Shown here piece by piece: positions 25,325 to 37,244 of a stretch of 64,000 bases of DNA; the stretch's first letter is position 1, and each line of letters opens with the position of its first letter. The notes beneath the pieces were generated by a model. The model made no database searches. It had not been told where the DNA came from and saw only the letters and a list, made by a program, of their open reading frames with translations. A program made the translations under genes and the position numbers. Source of the stretch: Heterostelium album PN500 (Eukaryota > Evosea > Eumycetozoa > Acytosteliales > Acytosteliaceae). Location: positions 1,394,136 through 1,458,135 of the forward strand of contig NW_008805089.1 of the NCBI RefSeq assembly GCF_000004825.1, in the 5' to 3' direction.

Positions 25325-28228
25325 TTAATATTTTTTATTTCTCCAAATTATAAAATGAACAATATTATTACGATTAATTATTTTTTGATTGACAATGGAG
25401 AGTCTGCATGTTATTTGTTTTAATGTTTTCGGTATTATAGATTTCTTTAGAGGAATACGATAATGAAAACTAAGAGTCAACTTTTTGAGGCTACTAGGTA
25501 GTCTTCCAAGTTTATGATTGAATGACTTGCCAAATATAAGTACTTCAAGTGAATTGGGGAGAGCTCTCTTTTCGATTTTGTTACTAAATTCATCACCAAA
25601 TTGAAGTACCTTGAGATTCGATGGAAGTGCACCTTTCGGGATGTATTTATCAAAGAATCCACAGAGTTTTAACTTTTCCAGAGACTCTGGTAGTACATTG
25701 GATTCGATAGGTTGATTATAGGATCGCAAAAACTCTAACACTCTGAGTGTGTTTGGTAGAGTACCTGGTGGTATTGGTTGGTTGAAATTATGAGTAAAAG
25801 TCAACTTGGTGATTGAATGAGTGATTGGATATTTAATTGGGATATCAAAGTAATAGGTCCATGATTTACGTTTTTCACCAATCTGTGCATGTCTCAATAT
25901 CTTTTGAAGTGTTGCTCTATCCTCTCTCTTTGCTACCAACAAACTTCTAACAAATTCAATTAAATCCAATGAATATCTTGTAGTTGAAATAACCACATTA
26001 TCTCTTTGACTTTCAATTAATGAATGATTTTTACTATCTTCTGGATGACTAAAATAAAAGTTATTGATTAATAAAAAAATGAATAAATTTTAATAAAATT
26101 AATTAATACCATGATAATAATCTTAATATTGTTGAACCAACAGAATATAAATCAGCTCTACCATCTATTTCTAATTGTAATTCTAATTCCTAAAATAAAA
26201 AGTTAATATTTTTTGTTAAATAATTTAAACAAATATTTTATAATTACTTGAGCTAAATAACCAAAAGTACCAACATTTAAACTATCATTTGATGATGAAC
26301 TATCGATACTATCATCGGAATCATCTAATGATAGAATTTTACAACATCCAAAGTCACCCAACATTAATTGATTATTTTTGAAAAATAAATTACCAGGTTT
26401 AATATCACAATGAATAATTGAATGTTTATCCAATACAGTTAGAATCTCCAACAGCTCTGTACAATAATTCCATATTTCTTCTTCCTTGAAATATTGACAA
26501 CTTATTTCCAACATTGATAAATTAAGATTATGATTTGAATGTAATACATGAAATTGATCATTCCTAAAAAAAAATAATATATAAATTAATTATTAATTAA
26601 TATTAATTTAATTATTTTTTTTTATACCATTTATGTTTTTCGGATAAACGTTGATGTAAATCACCACCTTCACAATATTCCATTAATATATAAACAACTT
26701 GATTCTCTCTATCATGACTATAAGTTATATATTGTACAATATTTGGAGATCCTCTTAATGTTATCATTGCTTCAATCTCTTGAAATATTCTATCATAACG
26801 TTTTTGACAGAATTTTGAATACCATACTTCTTTAGATATTAACTAAAAAAAAACACATATTATTATTTATATTAATTAATTTAATTTTTTTTCAAAACTT
26901 ACCAATTCTTTTGTATCATGTGACATTATTAAATATACTTTATTTGAACCATTATCAAATCTTTTCATTTTATAGAAAAGTTGATTATTTAGTTCGACTG
27001 TTGCATAGAGATGAGTGATGTCGTAAGGTGTTTGTTGATAGTGATCCGATTTACTTTTATCGATGATCTGATACTTGTGACTGAATCTAAAGGAACTACC
27101 TTTGGGAACTTTGACACTTGAAAAGATTTCAAGATATTTCTTGGACTCTTTATTCTCGAGGAACACTGATACCCAACAACATCCAACCTCTGGCATACAC
27201 TGAATGGAATGAGAGCTATTGAGATTGATAGTGAATAGATGATTGTCAGAGGTGGATCCTTCTTTGGTTACTACTATCGATAGACATTTCTCATAGGTAT
27301 CGTTTGTGATATCGATAAAATCGAGTTGATCATCGATCACAGTGACATCATATGCGAAATCCTTTGTCATTACACAGTATTCATTTACAGCGAGGTCATT
27401 GAAAGATTCATCTCCAATCTTTATATGCTTTAGTGATGGGCATAGCTGAATTTCCTCGGTATACCAACGACCCAATGTAAGTGACTCTAGATTCGGTGGT
27501 AAGATCAAAGGGAATCGGAATTTGTCAGAGAAAACCAGTGTCCGTAGTGAAGCTGGAAAGGCATCCGGTGAAAATGGCTTATTAAAAGTGATACCCATTG
27601 TCAGTGATACCAAGGAAGGTGGTAATACATTCTGAAAGATCGGTTGATTGAATGAAGCACCAAATACGAGTGACTTTAAAGAGACTGGAAGTGAACCGGC
27701 TTGTAAAGGTTTATTGAAACTATAACCAAAGACCAAAGACTTTAGATTTCCTGGAAGTGTATTTGGTTGGATCGTATGATTAAACATACGACCAAATGTC
27801 AATCCATATAAATTGTTTGGTAAAGAATCACATGTAATAGGATGATTATAATGATCTTGTAATGTTAAATTTACTTTTTTCTTTGAATTTAAACTTCCAC
27901 TCCTTTGTTGTTGTTGTTGTTTGGAACTCTTTAAATTGATTGATTTTTGTTTTTTCTGTTTATCTATTTGTTGTTTTATCTTATTTTGTAAATGTATTAA
28001 ATAATGATTTGAGTTGTGACTTTTTTTTTTATCATTACTAATACTATCTATTTTATCTTTATCATCAAGATCTTCATCTTCATCACTACTTGAAGTTGTA
28101 GAAATGAAATTATTACCACTACTACCACTACCACTACTTATATCTTCAGCCTCATTACCACTACTTCCACCACCACTACTACCTTCACTACTTGTAGTTA
28201 ATATATGATTACTAATTGTTTTTAACAT
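25325..28228 (-). CDS. Fnk-type Ser/Thr protein kinase flanked by FNIP repeats
   Basis: Dictyostelid FNIP-kinase, like D. discoideum fnkA-E (family knowledge). Five exons (28228-26903, 26842-26628, 26563-26248, 26189-26110, 26048-25325) join in frame to 886 residues. A Ser/Gly and Asp-rich N-terminus and Gln/Lys tract precede about six FNIP repeats (SLPNNLYGLTFGRMFN, TLPGNLKSLVFGYSFNKP and so on). A roughly 100-residue region leads into the kinase domain: Lys in LLISKEVWYS, Glu in FQEIEAM, hinge MEYCEGGDL, HCDIKPGN (Asp567), GDFG (Asp584) and DLYSVG. A second block of about six FNIP repeats forms the C-terminus, ending HFIIWRNKKY. The Gly-rich loop is weak but the catalytic Lys, HxD and DFG are all present, so activity is likely. 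The target is unknown. Confidence 0.9.
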
Positions 28229-28482
28229 CCCAAAAAAAAAAGTTATTTATAAAAATAGTTTACAAATTAAATTGAATGGTTACATAACATAACCTTTTGG
28301 TTAATTAAATTATTTTTTTTTTAGATATTTAAAAATGATTTGATGGTTTTTTTTTTTTACATTTTTTTTTTTTAAATCAACAAACAGATTGTGATCATTT
28401 TGGAATTTTTTGTTCTTTTTAAAACCTTCATTGAATTAATTAAAATTTATTAATTATTATTTTTTAATTATTTTTAATCATT

Positions 28483-29772
28483 ATGTTATTAAATAATTAT
28501 TTATATAATATTTTAATTAAATATTTATGGAATTGTTTAGATAATATTCAATTTAATGATGATAATAGTGTAATACAATTCAATGAACATAGAAAATGGT
28601 GTTTGTCAAGTGTTTCTTTAGTTTGTTGGAATTTTTACAAGATAACAAGATCATTGAATGATAGTATATCATTGTCATCAGAAAAGATTGATTTATTTTT
28701 ACAATATAAAAATAAAAACTCTATCTTTTCAAATATAAATACAAATCAATTATATTCATTACATATAGATATTGTTTCACCATTGACTATTAGCGAATCG
28801 ATTTTATCATCACTATTTAATAATATAAATATTTTATCATTAAGATTTCCATCGAATCATGGTAGCATTCAGTTATCACCAACCATACACCATGAAACAG
28901 TAAAACAAAACAACAAATCAATACGTCAATTAACTATAAATTATAATGATGATTTAAGTATCTTTGATTCTGAATCATTCATTCTTACACTTTTATCTTT
29001 AAAGAGTTTAGAACATGTTTGTTTAAAGGTTGGTAGTGATCCTGCTACTTTTAAACTTTTAATATCACTACCCAGTTATTGTAGTCAAATAACGACGTTA
29101 GAGTTGGTAGATTACGATTCCAACGGTAGTATATCATGGGAGTATCTTAATAGTCCACAAACACTATTTGGTCAGTGTCTATCGAAACTAACGAATCTAA
29201 AGAGTTTAAAGATCGAATTGAAAGGAACCATTGCATTCCTTCAGATGTTGGACCAATTTCAAGATCATCTCTTGGCCTACCTCAAGACCGACGTACAGCT
29301 AAAGAGACTCTCTCTATTCCGACGACTCTTACTAATGAATAGTAAACCACTATTGGAGTTTCTATTTCAACAGTATCAGTGTTTGGAAGAGTTGGAGATT
29401 GGCTCTAATTATATCTTTCCAATAGAGATACCTTTCAAGAAACTATCGTTAACCGTTCGTAACCGATTGGACGATCAAATCATACAATCTTTTAATCGTG
29501 TAAAATCTCTAACACTCTACAACAAACCACAATTCAATCGTAGTTACAACGGAGAATGTGATATCCTAACAAGAGTGATTCAACTCAATCAAATAGCTTG
29601 TCTATCGATTACATTCCAAGTTGGATTCCTACTCATTGTAAATAATCAACTAATCGAAGCAATCAATAATAATCAAACATTACAATATCTCTATATCACT
29701 GGTAATATTAAATCAAAAGAGAAATTATCACAATTATTAGATATACATCCAACAATAAGAAATAAAATATAA
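28483..29772 (+). CDS. F-box/LRR-like dictyostelid protein
   Basis: Single-exon protein of 429 residues. The N-terminus has an F-box-like helix set (NILIKYLWNCLDNIQ, then WCLSSVSLVCWNFYKITRS), the usual start of a large dictyostelid family. It is followed by irregular leucine-rich repeats (LYSLHIDIVSPL, SLKSLEHVCLKVG, LTNLKSLKIELKG, QCLEELEIGSNY, IACLSITFQVG, QTLQYLYITGN). No enzymatic motif is seen. A role as substrate receptor of an SCF-type ubiquitin ligase is inferred from the architecture only. It is divergent from the Fnk gene with a 254-bp shared promoter of A/T homopolymers. Confidence 0.8.
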   Translation: MLLNNYLYNILIKYLWNCLDNIQFNDDNSVIQFNEHRKWCLSSVSLVCWNFYKITRSLNDSISLSSEKIDLFLQYKNKNSIFSNINTNQLYSLHIDIVSPLTISESILSSLFNNINILSLRFPSNHGSIQLSPTIHHETVKQNNKSIRQLTINYNDDLSIFDSESFILTLLSLKSLEHVCLKVGSDPATFKLLISLPSYCSQITTLELVDYDSNGSISWEYLNSPQTLFGQCLSKLTNLKSLKIELKGTIAFLQMLDQFQDHLLAYLKTDVQLKRLSLFRRLLLMNSKPLLEFLFQQYQCLEELEIGSNYIFPIEIPFKKLSLTVRNRLDDQIIQSFNRVKSLTLYNKPQFNRSYNGECDILTRVIQLNQIACLSITFQVGFLLIVNNQLIEAINNNQTLQYLYITGNIKSKEKLSQLLDIHPTIRNKI

Positions 29773-29826
29773 TTTTTAATTTTTAATTTATAATTTATAA
29801 TTTATCTATCTTTTTTTTATTTTATT

Positions 29827-30690
29827 TTATCTCTTTTTCAATCCAACTGAAAGACCAACTATTAAACCAATAACAATAATCGATAGGAAAACAATAACGA
29901 TAACCTTTTTACGGTATTTCTTCTTATATACATATGCATCACCTAGTTCCGCAACACCTTGCTCCACGTCCATGGCGGCAACCTCTGTGTTGGTGACGGC
30001 AACCTTTAGTTGTTCACCTTGCTCTACTGTAAGCATGTGTAGGTCGTTTGTAATCTCACGGATCGCTTCCAAATCTTTGACCAACGATTTGACTTCTGTA
30101 TTGTATTCTTGAATAATGATCTCTTCGGTTTCATGAGGATTGTCAAGAGTGACCTCGAGATGTCTAAAATTGATTGTCTGTTGTTGAGCACCCTCACCAA
30201 AGGAGTAGTCTTGTTGTGCGTAGCTATTATCACCCTTGAAACGAATACGCTCAGAGAATGATCCTCTGTCACGTCCGTTCATCGACAACGAATTGGAACG
30301 TCCACCAGTACCAATTGCATTGGCCAATTGCAAACCAATGATTTCCGATGCTTCTTTTTCAAATTCACTTGAAACCTGTTTAAATTGTCCAGTGATCTTT
30401 GTGATCTTAGCACGATCATTTCTATCGTGATTTGGTTTTGCTAAAAACTCTTTAATATTTTGAATCTTTGATTTACCTTCTTCTATTTGCTGGATAAATA
30501 AATAAAATGATATTTAAATTAATAAATAAATTGTTATTTTTTTTTTCATTAAAGTACTTACAGCATTGATTTGAGATCTAAAATCAACACCATCATTATC
30601 ACCACCAATAGATGATTTCTTTTTAATTAAACTCTTGGTGATTGTATTAATACTAGCTACTAATGGTCCAATTTGATCAACTGTTGTCAT
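29827..30690 (-). CDS. Qa-SNARE, syntaxin-7-like
   Basis: Membrane-fusion SNARE of the endosomal/lysosomal pathway. Exon 1 is 30690-30562 (MTTVDQIGPLVASINTITKS...) and exon 2 is 30489-29827, giving 263 residues. The N-terminal half is a helical Habc-like bundle (SQINAQIEEGKSKIQNIK, KITGQFKQVSSEFEKE). A Ser/Gly/Arg linker precedes the SNARE motif (about residues 165-232), with the ionic-layer Gln in TVEQGEQL. Basic residues KKKYRKK then lead into a C-terminal membrane anchor VIVIVFLSIIVIGLIVGLSV and a KKR tail. This tail-anchored topology and length are normal for syntaxin 7/12. The start at 30690 is the only ATG giving the complete Habc region. Confidence 0.93.
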
Positions 30691-31080
30691 TTTTTATCTA
30701 TCTATACAATTGTATTCAGGGAAAACAAAAAAAATAAACAACTACTAAAAAAACTGATTTCAAAAAAAAACTTTTTTAAAAAGATATTTAAAAAAAAAAA
30801 AAAAAATCAAAAAAATCAAAATTAATAAAATTGCAAAAAACCTTCACTTTTGACGTCAGCTTGGATTAGTTTTTTACAAAAAAACAACACACTGGTAATT
30901 TGTGGTTATCAAGATCATGATACTGTGAAAAAAAAAAAGATATTTTTAAAAAAAGGTGGTAATAAAAAAATAAAAAATAAAAAATAAAAATATTTTTAAA
31001 AAATCATTTCTGAGCAAGAAGCAAAAATTTAAAAAAGTTTATATATTCTATAAAAAGTTTTAACAATTATTTATTCATTT
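30691..31080. other. Divergent promoter region, syntaxin / ankyrin gene
   Basis: 390 bp, A/T homopolymers. The only standout word is the palindrome TGACGTCA at 30851-30858. No ORF is seen. Confidence 0.6.
30851..30858. promoter_or_regulatory. CRE-like palindrome TGACGTCA
   Basis: A perfect bZIP (CREB/ATF) consensus in the AT-rich divergent spacer between the syntaxin gene and the ankyrin gene. An 8-bp GC-containing palindrome is unexpected in this composition, but no binding evidence exists. Confidence 0.4.
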
Positions 31081-33000
31081 ATGGAAATAACATTATTTAG
31101 ATTAATATTTAATAATATATTTTTAAAAAAGTTTATATTTGATAAAGTTTATGTTGTTTGTAAGTTGGGGTGTGAACAACATTTCAGTTGGAGTGAATTG
31201 ATAAAGATACCAAAAGTTTTGACAGGTCATAGTTATTTTCATCAATTAAAACATTATATATCGACTAGTGGTACTAGAAACATTAGAATCAATGAATATG
31301 AAAAGAAACTAAACTACCATTGTTCAACAGAGATCTTTAGAAATGCAATCAAGTGTGGTACCGTTGAAATGTTGCAATATCTGATCGATCATCTCAATGT
31401 CGATATTGAGAATCACATTGATATTCGATCTCGTTACAATCATCGAAAGGCTTCCGAAGATATGTTTTATGAATCGTACAGTACGTTGAATAGTATTCTG
31501 TTTGGAGCATCACAATATGGTAGATTAGATATGATCCGTCATCTTTTAGAGAGATATCCAATATATGGATGGAATTTTCATAGAGCATTAGTTAAAGCAC
31601 CACTTTCCAAAGATATCGAGGTGTTGATGTTCTTTGTTGAGAAATCTATTGGTATAGCTAAAGACCTATCACATACAAACAATGTATTTAACATGGCATC
31701 GATAGTTGGAAGTATTGAAATGATTCAATATCTATGTGTCAATCGATCATGTGACTTGTCAACCTGTAATGTGTTTTTATATGCTATCAAGTCTGGACAT
31801 TTAGAGTTTATAGAATTTCTATTTTCAAACACCGAGTATTATCAGCAATTCATTGGAAAAGATAAAGATTATTTAATCATGTCGGCAGCAATGAACAATC
31901 ATTCTGAAATAGTAAAGTTATTAATAAAGAATGGTTTTCAAAGTAATAGTAATCTATGCAATGAGTTTTGTCGACATGGAAATTTACCAATGTTAAAATG
32001 GATAAAAGAGAATTCAAGTGATGCTTTTACAGATAAATCAATTAATTATGCTGCTACCAATGGTCATTTGGAGGTGGTGGTATGGATTTGTCAGAATACA
32101 ACTTTTGAATGTTCTTTGACTACTTGGTCAAGAGCTGCCGAGAAAGGACATCTTCAAGTACTCGAATGGATTGCCAATAACACAACTATACCAAGATTTT
32201 CATTCGATGCTTTTGAAAAGGCTGTCGGTAATGGTCATCTCTCTGTTATCGAATGGTTACACAAAAACAACAATCAAACAATACCATACCAAAGTGAAGT
32301 AATGGATATCTCTGCAAAAAGTGGTGATTTAAATCTTTTAAAATGGATGTATGATAATATTAAACTTCCATTTACAAAGAAAGCAATTAAATATTTAGTA
32401 AATGGTAATCATATGGAAGCTTTGAAATGGCTTTATGAAAATGGTGGAATCGATTGTTCTGGTGGTTCAAAATTAATGAAATCTGCTGCCAAGAATGGAC
32501 ACATAGCTATATTACAATGGTTGAATGATAATATACAGGAAGAGTGTAGTTATGATTCAATGGTTGCACCAGTTTTACAAGGTGACCTCAACACAATGAT
32601 ATGGTTGCATCAAAATAGAACTGAAATAAAGTGTTCCAATAGAGAAATGGTTGTGGCAGCAAGAGAAGGACACCTAGACATTCTACAATGGTTAAACGAG
32701 AATCGTAGTGATGCATTTTGTAGTATCGAGGCAATGGAGATGGCATTCCTATCTGCACATTCTAACGTTGCCAAATGGTTACACACTAACCGAACAGATT
32801 GTAATCTTGGACTCATCGATATGGAAAATCTAAAAGACTCTCTATTCAGATATGATAGACCACATATTATTAAATGGGTAATATCAGAGATACCCAATGA
32901 TAAACTAAATTATCTTTATCAATTATTATTAGAGGATCAATATGTAAATAATACATCAAAGAAAATATTAAAAGATTATTTATCAGATATTGTTTTTTAA
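31081..33000 (+). CDS. Ankyrin-repeat protein, dictyostelid expanded family
   Basis: Single-exon protein of 639 residues, paralogue of the gene at 7326: it begins MEITLFRLIFNNIFLKKFIFDKV, the same N-terminal cap. About 14 degenerate ankyrin units follow, for example LFGASQYGRLDMIRHLLERY, FNMASIVGSIEMIQYLC, INYAATNGHLEVVVWICQN, WSRAAEKGHLQVLEWIANN and MKSAAKNGHIAILQWLND. The units keep the G-H-L-x-x-L/I-x-W-L core. There is no transmembrane or catalytic segment. The function is unknown; a protein-interaction role is inferred from the fold. Confidence 0.92.
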   Translation: MEITLFRLIFNNIFLKKFIFDKVYVVCKLGCEQHFSWSELIKIPKVLTGHSYFHQLKHYISTSGTRNIRINEYEKKLNYHCSTEIFRNAIKCGTVEMLQYLIDHLNVDIENHIDIRSRYNHRKASEDMFYESYSTLNSILFGASQYGRLDMIRHLLERYPIYGWNFHRALVKAPLSKDIEVLMFFVEKSIGIAKDLSHTNNVFNMASIVGSIEMIQYLCVNRSCDLSTCNVFLYAIKSGHLEFIEFLFSNTEYYQQFIGKDKDYLIMSAAMNNHSEIVKLLIKNGFQSNSNLCNEFCRHGNLPMLKWIKENSSDAFTDKSINYAATNGHLEVVVWICQNTTFECSLTTWSRAAEKGHLQVLEWIANNTTIPRFSFDAFEKAVGNGHLSVIEWLHKNNNQTIPYQSEVMDISAKSGDLNLLKWMYDNIKLPFTKKAIKYLVNGNHMEALKWLYENGGIDCSGGSKLMKSAAKNGHIAILQWLNDNIQEECSYDSMVAPVLQGDLNTMIWLHQNRTEIKCSNREMVVAAREGHLDILQWLNENRSDAFCSIEAMEMAFLSAHSNVAKWLHTNRTDCNLGLIDMENLKDSLFRYDRPHIIKWVISEIPNDKLNYLYQLLLEDQYVNNTSKKILKDYLSDIVF

Positions 33001-33093
33001 AAAATATAAAATAAATAAAAAAAAAATAGTTATTAAATTTAAGTGATCATCTTTTTTAAATATTTTTTTGTAATAAACATAATTATAATAATA

Positions 33094-34577
33094 ATGGAAG
33101 GTAGATACATTGATAATCCTTATTTACAATCAACAATTAATAATATAGATAAACAATCATTATTAAATGAAGAATTACAATCATTATTTTCATCATCATT
33201 AAATGAAATAGATCAACAATTAAAAGATAATCAACCAACAATAAAGTATGTTTAAGAAATAAAAGTTATTTAATCTATATATATTAATAGTTTATTTATT
33301 TTATAGTAAAGATAATACAATATATACAGGTTCATTAGGATTATGTTTTAGTTATTTAATGAGATATTTAATACCAACTAGTAGTGGAAATCAACAACCA
33401 ACAACCTATTTAGATCTTTGTAGAGATTTATATAATTGTTTAACAAGAGATTATCAAAAAAAGAGATCATCTAAAAAGAGAATAACTTTTCTTTCAGGTG
33501 ATAATGGTTTATTAACTATTGGTATCATATTAAATTCATTAGATAGAGATAATGATAAAATGTAAAGTAACTAAATATAATCTCTGAGATTATTTTTTTA
33601 TTAATAACTATAATTATTATTAGGTTAATGTTATTTAAACAATTATTAAATCAATTAAATGAAATAATCAATGATGATGATGATGATGATGATGAACAAG
33701 AATATCCATATGAATTATTATATGGTAAAAGTGGATATCTTCAATGTTTATTATTGATAAAGCGATATTGTTTAAAGAATTCTTTAGAGAGTTTACAATT
33801 GTTAGAGACATTGGATCAATCTATAGAGGCATTGGTTGTAGAAATAGTAGAGAGTGGTAGAGATTATGCGATCGATGATGAATCAGAATCACCATTGATG
33901 TATGAATGGCATCGATCACAATATTTAGGTGGTGTACATGGTTTAGCAGGTATACTTTATATGTTGATGAGTTCATTAGAGATGATCTCCATCAATCAAG
34001 AAAAGAAGAGATCAATCGATAGCGATATTCGAGAATCATTAGATTATTTGGTTTCAACGATGTTACCGAGTGGTAACTTTCCAACACGTACCGATAGTGA
34101 CAGTGATCGATTGGTTCAGTTTTGTCATGGTGCACCCGGTATCATTCCCACCCTCGTAAAAGCATACTCTTATTTTAATAACGATCCAAAGTATTTAGAG
34201 TGTGCCAAGTATTCATCTAACGTCATTTGGAAGTATGGATTACTTACAAAAGGAACAGGTCTCTGTCATGGTATCTCTGGTAATACGTTTTCATTCCTTT
34301 TAATATATAAAGAGAGTAATGATCTTTGTTTTCTTTATAAAGCTATTGCTTTTGTAAAATTATCAACAACAAAATCTTTTTTTAAGCAGTAAGTTAATAG
34401 TTTACAAAAAATGTAAATTCAAATAACTAATAGTTTTTCTATAGATTAAATATACCAGATAATCCTTTTTCTTTATTCGAAGGTTTAGGTGGTTTAGCTT
34501 GGTTATTAAATGATATATTAAATATTTATAAATATGATAAAGATTATTTAAAATTAATAAATTTTCCATCTTTTTAA
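33094..34577 (+). CDS. LanC-like protein (LANCL family)
   Basis: Eukaryotic LanC-like zinc protein; animal relatives bind glutathione and add it to dehydroamino-acid-containing proteins (family knowledge). Exons 33094-33245, 33307-33561, 33624-34388 and 34445-34577 join in frame to 434 residues. The seven-fold alpha-barrel repeats show the GxxG boxes: YTGSLGLCFSYL, LGGVHGLAGILYML, CHGAPGIIPTL, GLCHGISGN and FEGLGGLAWLL. The zinc ligands are the Cys of FCHGAPG and the Cys-His of LCHG; all are present. An Asp run (GAT repeats near 33673-33695) sits in a loop. The start ATG is preceded by the usual A/T leader. Confidence 0.92.
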
Positions 34578-34750
34578 AAAATTAATAAACCAATAAAATA
34601 GATATTTATTACAATATATTATTCAATTAAACTCGATATTTTATCACTATTTATATTTCTATCGAATACCTTGACATTAAATCTCTCAATTGTTGAATTG
34701 AATGTATAAATCCACCACTGATTTGACTAAAGTTGTAACTAATAAAAGTT

Positions 34751-35305
34751 ATGGCAAATAAAGAATCTATTAATCCAACCACCATCACAAACGAACTGTC
34801 AAAGGGCGATATCGACAACAGCAATATTAAGAGTGAAAATCAACCAGCTACCACCCTATTCCCAGAGATCACTCCTACTAATTCCCGTCAGGATCCATTA
34901 CTAACCGATCTCTTCCAATCTAGTCTAGTACCACCCAAACTACCGATCTCCTCTCCCATCATACCAAGCCAAGCGGACGGAAAACAATTAAATAATAGTA
35001 ATTTAGAGAATCATCAGTTTTTAAATATAGTTTCAACATTTAATAATAGTATTATTCGTAGTTATAAGATAATAAATTTTCAACCAAATTTTATCGATTT
35101 TCCTAAAGAAAACTATTTCCAACAGCTTCAATCAATTTTTAAATCATCAACTTTAAAAACATTTTTTCAAATACAAGAAATAGCTCAGTTTATAATAGAA
35201 TCTTTATTAATATTAGGTTGCCAGTTGAATATTTTATACTCTCAAGTTAGAAGTACAGCACATAAAGTTGGTCTTGAAATAATCTTTTCTTTCCAAATTG
35301 ATTAA
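34751..35305 (+). pseudogene. Chimeric ORF: unknown Pro/Ser-rich head fused to a serine-recombinase-gene fragment
   Basis: An open frame of 184 codons. Residues 1-80 (MANKESINPTTITNELSK, then QDPLLTDLFQ and PPKLPISSPII) have higher GC and codon use unlike the rest; they resemble a mobile-element gag-type sequence but no family is recognised. From about 34990 the reading matches exon 1 of the recombinase gene at 40180: NHQFLNIVSTFNNSI against NHPFLKIVSTFNNSI, and IIESLLILGCQLN is shared. It ends abruptly (FSFQID) before the rest of that exon. It is probably a junction made by insertion or rearrangement rather than a working gene. Confidence 0.7.
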
Positions 35306-35339
35306 ACTCTTTAAAAAGAGGATTTGATCATTAGTAGAT

Positions 35340-36215
35340 TTATGATATTTTATAGATGAATGACCTTATATACCTGGAGAAGATCGACCAAATAGAATCT
35401 TCTGACTTTACATGATTCTTTGATGAATTCATTACAAAAAACTGGTAAAAAATCACTCCATTGTTCTCCAGTGTCCAATTCGTTTGTTGATTGTATCTAA
35501 ATGTATAAACTGAATGTTGGATTGATAATTGATGAAAAGAATGGTAAAACGTTCTGATCTTATCCAAAACTAGATTAATTGACAAATGAACATAACTCCC
35601 ATCTACCATTGTTCCATTCTTTCACTTTGGTTGTAAAAACCTGATTGCTTGAAAAATCCAACATACATGAAATGAATTTACCAAATATATCTATAGGTGT
35701 CATGGTAATGATGAATCGAACCTAATATTACTAAAGATTCTATTATAACTGAGGTATTTCTTGTTTTTGAAAAACTGTTTTTAATGTTGATGATTTAAAA
35801 ATTGATTGAAGCTGTTGGAAATAGTTTTCTTTAGGAAAATCGATAAAATTTGGTTGAAAATTTATTATCTTATAACTACGAATAATACTATTATTAAATG
35901 TTGAAACTATATTTAAAAACTGATGATTCTCTAAATTACTATTATCTAATATAATAACTTTTTTAGGTTGATTATTTGATGATTCATATACAGTATTAAA
36001 TACTGCTTCACCCGAAGGAAATAAATCAATAATAACATTTGATAAAAACAAAGATTGTTGTGATATAATCTCTGATTCTACTTAATTAAAGTGATTTATT
36101 ATTATTACTATCTATTATAAATGTTTTTTTTATTTTAGAAAATGAAAAAAGAATAGGTGATATGTTAATTTGTGGATAAGGCAAAAACAATTCAATTTTT
36201 AAATATTCTATTTAT
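35340..36215 (-). pseudogene. Broken, internally deleted copy of the serine-recombinase gene
   Basis: Minus strand, in order from 36215: LKIELFLPYPQINISP, a nonsense break, DLFPSGEAVFNTVYESS, NHQFLNIVSTFNNSI (all exon-1-like), a jump, then TPIDIFGKFISCMLDFSS and INLVLDKIRTFYHSFHQLS (exon-2-like, after the catalytic part). The segment carrying the catalytic Ser and LDRLSR is missing. About 170 bp (35776-35946) is nearly identical and inverted relative to 34990-35162, so the two fragments form an inverted duplication. It has frameshifts and stops, so it is a dead copy. Confidence 0.85.
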
Positions 36216-37244
36216 ATATATAAATAAGATTTTCTTTTAAAAAAAGTTACAAAAATATGTTTGTTTTTTGTTTAAAGTACCTTTCAAGTCAATATATTGA
36301 CAAAAAAAATTACAATTAAAATAGAAATAATTTTTGACTAGTTGTCTCTGATATTATCAATTAAGATATATAAAAAATAATTATTATTCTAAAAATAATC
36401 TATTTGATCAAAGAAACCTAAAAATTAGTTTAATATTTATTATTATATTCCTTTGAGCAATTGATCTATATCTTTATCTGATTTACAAAATTCTCTTTAT
36501 TAAATGAAGATTGTTGGAGCCATACAACAGTACTTATGAGATGGGAGCTTATTCTATAAAGGAAATCACAGATTGGTATTGACATCACTACTACTTGCAA
36601 AAGATCTATAGAAACTGATTGAGTATTGATTTAGTTTAGTGTTGAGCTTGAGGAATTTAAGTATTTGATTGAGTTGATAACATGGGTGATGAGGTATGAA
36701 TCTCCAAAAGCGGTTTCAAGACCTTCGATCGATCTTTAATTAACGTTTTAGAAATATAATTATAAATACCTACTTGATTCTTTATAAATAATATAATTAT
36801 TCTTAAAATAAATACCTACTTTGACTCTTATATATTCTAAATAAAAATTTCTAACAAACTATAAAACAAAAAAAACTGATGTTTGTCAAAATTGGTTTTA
36901 CAATTAAAACTATTTAAATATTTTTTTTTCAAAAATATCATAATGATTGTAGTAGAAGAGATAGTCTAATGGTATCATTCCAAAAATAAAAAACTATGAA
37001 TATAGAATATGGAATTATGTTAATGGTTTATAAGATTAAAAGACAGATGATCAAAGACAACCACAATGAGAAATGCTCAAAATGTAGATAAACATCACGA
37101 TGAATACAATCATAAATTAAACAGATGATCAAAATAAGAAGTTATAATCAATAAAAGAAATAGTAATATAGACAACTTTATACCAACTTTCAATCAGACA
37201 AATCAAGAGTTTCCAATATTTACCATCATCCAGAGGAGATCATT
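36216..37244. other. Intergenic AT-rich DNA
   Basis: About 1 kb between element remnants. I find no ORF with codon character, tRNA or inverted repeat here. The patch 36530-36740 is less AT-rich and may be an unrecognised relic. Confidence 0.5.
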
